26,525 bases of DNA, from positions 1 through 26,525 of the forward strand of contig CAYSPO010000018.1 of the NCBI GenBank assembly GCA_964432945.1. The letters are read 5' to 3'. Both the position numbers and the translations under genes were made by a program. Shown in pieces: positions 23,669 through 26,525 of the stretch; the stretch's first letter is position 1, and each line of letters begins with the position of its first letter. The notes beneath the pieces are model-generated. The model had not been told where the DNA came from, ran no database searches, and saw nothing but the letters and a program-made list of their open reading frames with translations. This stretch comes from CAYSPO01 sp964432945. GTDB lineage: Bacteria > Bacillota > Clostridia > Tissierellales > Peptoniphilaceae.

Positions 23669-23699
23669 TTGAATAGAAAACTTACTTTTATGGTATTAT
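23669..23699 (+). promoter_or_regulatory. Extended -10 promoter for the ABC transporter operon
   Basis: TGG TATTAT (-10 at 23694-23699). The best -35 is TTGAAT (23669-23674), but its 19-nt spacer is long, so the TGG extension is the main support. Predicted start near 23706. Confidence 0.45.
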
Positions 23700-23723
23700 A
23701 TTAATAGATTGGATGTGAAGAAA

Positions 23724-24422
23724 ATGTATATACAAATGATTGATTCTTCAAAATACTATGACTTAGGTGGTAGTAGGATTATTGCTAATGATAAAATTAA
23801 TTTTGACATAGAAGAAGGAGAACTAGTTGTTATTGTTGGCCCGTCGGGGGCAGGTAAATCCACTGTTCTTAATATACTTGGTGGTATGGATAAAAACGAT
23901 GAAGGACAAGTTATTGTTGATGGAGTTGATATAGCGAAGTTAACAGATATAGAATTAACTACTTATAGAAGAAATGATGTCGGCTTTGTTTTTCAGTTTT
24001 ATAACCTAATTCCTAATTTAACTGCCTTAGAGAATGTTGAAATGGCTTCAGAAATCTCAGCTCACCCTCTAAATCCCAAAGATGTTATTAGGCAAGTTGG
24101 ACTAGAAGATAGGGCAAACAATTTTCCTTCCCAATTATCTGGTGGAGAACAGCAAAGGGTTGCTATTGCTAGAGCATTAGTTAAAAATCCAAAGTTACTT
24201 CTTTGTGATGAGCCAACTGGAGCTCTTGACTATGCAACTGGTAAAGAAGTTTTAAAACTTTTACAAGAAACTTCTAAAAAAACCAATACAACTATTATTA
24301 TAATCACCCATAACGCTGCCATTAAGCCAATAGCTGATAAGGTGATTGAAATATCTGATGCTAAAGTAAAAGAAATAACAGTAAACCCTAATCCTATATC
24401 GATAGACTTAATTGAGTGGTAG
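23724..24422 (+). CDS. ABC transporter ATP-binding protein (MacB/LolD/FtsE type)
   Basis: ATPase of 232 residues that powers the adjacent permease. Visible: Walker A GPSGAGKST at 39-47, the Q-loop FVFQFYNLIP, signature LSGGEQQRVAIARAL, Walker B LLLCDEPTGALD and the H-loop IITHN. The EPTGALD/LSGGEQQRVA type is that of MacB-family mechanotransmission transporters, which use ATP to work on extracytoplasmic substrates or to signal across the membrane rather than to move a solute. The frame begins at a TTG at 23709, almost on the predicted transcription start; ATG at 23724 is preferred. The stop codon is 2 nt from the permease start. Substrate unknown. Confidence 0.88.
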   Translation: MYIQMIDSSKYYDLGGSRIIANDKINFDIEEGELVVIVGPSGAGKSTVLNILGGMDKNDEGQVIVDGVDIAKLTDIELTTYRRNDVGFVFQFYNLIPNLTALENVEMASEISAHPLNPKDVIRQVGLEDRANNFPSQLSGGEQQRVAIARALVKNPKLLLCDEPTGALDYATGKEVLKLLQETSKKTNTTIIIITHNAAIKPIADKVIEISDAKVKEITVNPNPISIDLIEW

Positions 24423-24424
24423 CT

Positions 24425-26525
24425 ATGAAAATACAAACATACTTAAAGGATATATTGCGTGGATTCAAAAATTCAATAACTAAGTTGCTTTCTATTCTCG
24501 CTATGGTTGGGCTAGGTGCTTTGATTATTGTTGGGCTAGGTCATACTGGTCAATCGATGAGAGATACTATGAGAGCTAGACTTGAAGAAATGAATGCTCC
24601 TGATTTGATTATTACTTCAACTTTTGGATTAGACTATGAAGATCAAGCCTTGATTGAGTCAAAAAAAGATAAGAATGAATTAATTTTTTCGTATTTCCTT
24701 GATGTTAAAAATGATAATGACTTACTCAGACTCCATGCTCTTGAAAAGAAGCCTAACTATACTATTATTGAAGGTAGACTTCCAGATGAGGATAACGAGA
24801 TAGCTTTAGATAGAGTATATGCTGAAGGAAGATATAAACTAGGAGATGAGATAGAGTTTACATCTTTAACTTCTGATAGTTTAAATAAATCTTTAAAAAA
24901 TAATACTTATATAGTCACAGGCTTTATTAATTCATCTGAATATCTTTTTGATGATATAAGAGGGACTAGTCTTATTGGAAAAACATCTATTGATGGCTTT
25001 GGTGTTATAACTAACGATAACTTTAAATTAGAGAATTATTCTCTTGCCTATCTTTTCCTAGATAAAGATGATTTTTCTTCTATCAAAGAATATAAAAATT
25101 TTGTTAATTCTAAAAAGAACGAAATCGATGCATCAATGAAATTTAGGCCTGAAGATAGGCTTGAAGAGATAAAAAAAGATGCAAATAATGAAATAGCCGA
25201 TGCAGAAAAAGAAATAGAAAGTGCAGAGAAAAATTTATCCGAGGCTGAAAAAGAAATTAAAGATGGTGAAAAAAAACTTAAAGATGGTTTTAAGGAATAT
25301 GATGAAGGTAAGGCTAGGCTTGAGGAGGAGATTTCAAAAGGAGAAAATGAACTTTATCAAGTTAAGCTAGAGTTAGATGAAGCCAAAAAAAATCTAGATA
25401 AAGGGCAAGCTGAATATGATGATGCTAAAAATAAATTTGATTCAGAAATTAGCCAAGGACAAAAAAAGATTGATTCAGGAAAGGTTAAGCTGGTTGAGTC
25501 TAAGGTAAAACTAGATGAAGCGAAGGCTAATTATAAAAGAGCCCTTAATCAACTTGAAGCTAGCTTTGAAGGACCTAGAGCAGAATTAGATAATACTAAA
25601 GTTAAATTAAATCAAACAAGAGCTAGTTTAGATGCTGGCTGGTCTGACTATCAAAAAGCCTTAGATGAATTTAATGAAATGATAAAACCTGAACCTGAGC
25701 CTGAGCCTGAACCAACCGAACCTGGAGAAAATGAATCTTTTTCTGGAGAGTTTGTAGATGACTTAGATTCAAGTCAATCTTCTAGCTCATATCCTGATGA
25801 TTCAGAAATCGAGAAAATAAGAGCAGAATTAGCTCTAAAAAAATCAGAGTTAGAAGCAAAAGAATTAGAGTATAAGGCTGGGGTTGAGCTTTATAAATCT
25901 TCAGTAAATGAATTAGAGGCTAGATATGAAACTGAAAATCAAAAGCTCCAAGTAGCTAAAGTTGAAATAGATAGAAATGAAAGTGAATATAATAATGCTC
26001 TTAATGAAATAATAGTAGCTGAAGAATCTTTAAATAATGAAAAAGCAAGTGGAGAAGCTCAGTTACAAGAGGCTTTAAGTCAAGTTAATTCTGGAAAAGC
26101 TAGCTATGAAGCTGGACTTAAAGAATATGAAGCTGGACAAAAAAAATTAAGAGATGCAAAAGCTAGTGGTGAGGAAAAATTAAAAAATTCTTATAAGCAA
26201 TTAATTGATTCCCAAACGGAACTTCTAAAAGCAAATGAAAGTTATGAAAGTGAAGCTGAAGATGCCAATGAACAGATTTTTAGTGGAAAAAATGATATAA
26301 AGAAAGCCAAAGATGGAATTTTCAAACTATCTCCTCCTAGCTATGAAGTACAACCTATTTATAAAAACTTTGCTGTGGAAAATTATTGGACAAATAGCGA
26401 GAAAATGGATTCCTTATCTTATACCTTCCCTGCCTTTTTCTATCTTGTTGCTATGCTAGTTACAATTACAACTATGAAGAGAATTGTAGATGAAGAAAGA
26501 ACTCAAATAGGTACCTTGAAGTCTT
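24425..26525 (+). CDS. MacB/FtsX-type ABC permease with a long coiled-coil insert (C-terminus cut by window end)
   Basis: Open from ATG 24425 to the window end, 700 codons so far. TM1 is at about residues 21-39. A MacB_PCD-like extracytoplasmic domain follows (about 50-230), then about 400 residues of Glu/Lys/Ala-rich heptad coiled coil (about 240-640), with recurring D/E-x-G-x-x-x-L-like spacing. A Pro-Glu run (PEPEPEPEPTEPGE, 422-435) and an acidic Ser-rich segment break it into two arms, a helical hairpin. The next TM begins near 665, followed by EERTQIGTLKS, the typical start of the FtsX core. The usual three C-terminal FtsX-core TMs lie mostly outside the window. Coiled-coil permeases of this sort occur in Gram-positive bacteria, where they can reach into the wall; the substrate is unknown. 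The ATPase is co-transcribed. Confidence 0.85.
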   Translation, partial: MKIQTYLKDILRGFKNSITKLLSILAMVGLGALIIVGLGHTGQSMRDTMRARLEEMNAPDLIITSTFGLDYEDQALIESKKDKNELIFSYFLDVKNDNDLLRLHALEKKPNYTIIEGRLPDEDNEIALDRVYAEGRYKLGDEIEFTSLTSDSLNKSLKNNTYIVTGFINSSEYLFDDIRGTSLIGKTSIDGFGVITNDNFKLENYSLAYLFLDKDDFSSIKEYKNFVNSKKNEIDASMKFRPEDRLEEIKKDANNEIADAEKEIESAEKNLSEAEKEIKDGEKKLKDGFKEYDEGKARLEEEISKGENELYQVKLELDEAKKNLDKGQAEYDDAKNKFDSEISQGQKKIDSGKVKLVESKVKLDEAKANYKRALNQLEASFEGPRAELDNTKVKLNQTRASLDAGWSDYQKALDEFNEMIKPEPEPEPEPTEPGENESFSGEFVDDLDSSQSSSSYPDDSEIEKIRAELALKKSELEAKELEYKAGVELYKSSVNELEARYETENQKLQVAKVEIDRNESEYNNALNEIIVAEESLNNEKASGEAQLQEALSQVNSGKASYEAGLKEYEAGQKKLRDAKASGEEKLKNSYKQLIDSQTELLKANESYESEAEDANEQIFSGKNDIKKAKDGIFKLSPPSYEVQPIYKNFAVENYWTNSEKMDSLSYTFPAFFYLVAMLVTITTMKRIVDEERTQIGTLKS

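Overview
The window is AT-rich chromosomal DNA from a low-GC anaerobic Firmicute. The gene order, the absence of sporulation genes from a cluster that carries them in Bacillus and Clostridium, the oxygen-independent ribonucleotide reductase NrdD/NrdG, a class I hybrid-cluster protein and a CWB2-anchored surface protein together suggest a Peptoniphilaceae-type coccus (Anaerococcus, Peptoniphilus or Finegoldia relatives). The taxonomic placement is inference.

Positions 1-11960 (minus strand) hold a conserved housekeeping cluster. In transcription order it is glmU-prs-pth-mfd, a PrsA-like foldase lipoprotein, hup (HU), rqcP (S4 domain), divIC, a YabR-like S1 protein, tilS, hpt and ftsH (cut by the window edge). 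The genes cover cell-wall precursor and nucleotide supply, ribosome rescue and quality control, transcription-coupled repair, protein folding, nucleoid structure, division and tRNA modification. Several neighbours overlap by 1-14 nt. Promoters are visible before glmU, hup, the S1 gene and ftsH, with a weaker one before prsA. Two intrinsic terminators sit inside the cluster, just before rqcP and just before tilS.

murC (12187-13590, plus strand) is divergent from glmU across a 226-nt promoter region with a 19-bp palindrome. It ends in a bidirectional terminator shared with nrdDG (minus strand). nrdD has a promoter overlapped by a probable NrdR box. Divergent from it is a CRP/FNR-family regulator resembling HcpR. 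The 413-nt region between them is rich in inverted repeats.

Positions 17480-20902 (minus strand) encode a secreted 1140-residue surface protein made of repeated beta-type modules and three C-terminal CWB2 repeats. After a 100-N assembly gap comes an hcp-hemerythrin operon. Its promoter carries a perfect GTAAC-N4-GTTAC operator centred at about -41.5, the usual spot for activation by a CRP/FNR protein. The regulator, Hcp and the hemerythrin therefore look like a nitrosative/oxidative stress response, with the surface protein lying between regulator and target. The window closes with an ABC transporter: a MacB/FtsE-type ATPase and a permease (truncated by the window end) with an unusually long extracytoplasmic coiled coil.

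I found no tRNA, rRNA, CRISPR array, insertion sequence or prophage. The most notable items are the hcp operator geometry, the 55-bp identical sequences on both sides of the gap (an assembly signature), the in-operon terminators, and the poorly characterised surface protein and coiled-coil permease. I did not find convincing evidence of a wholly new system.
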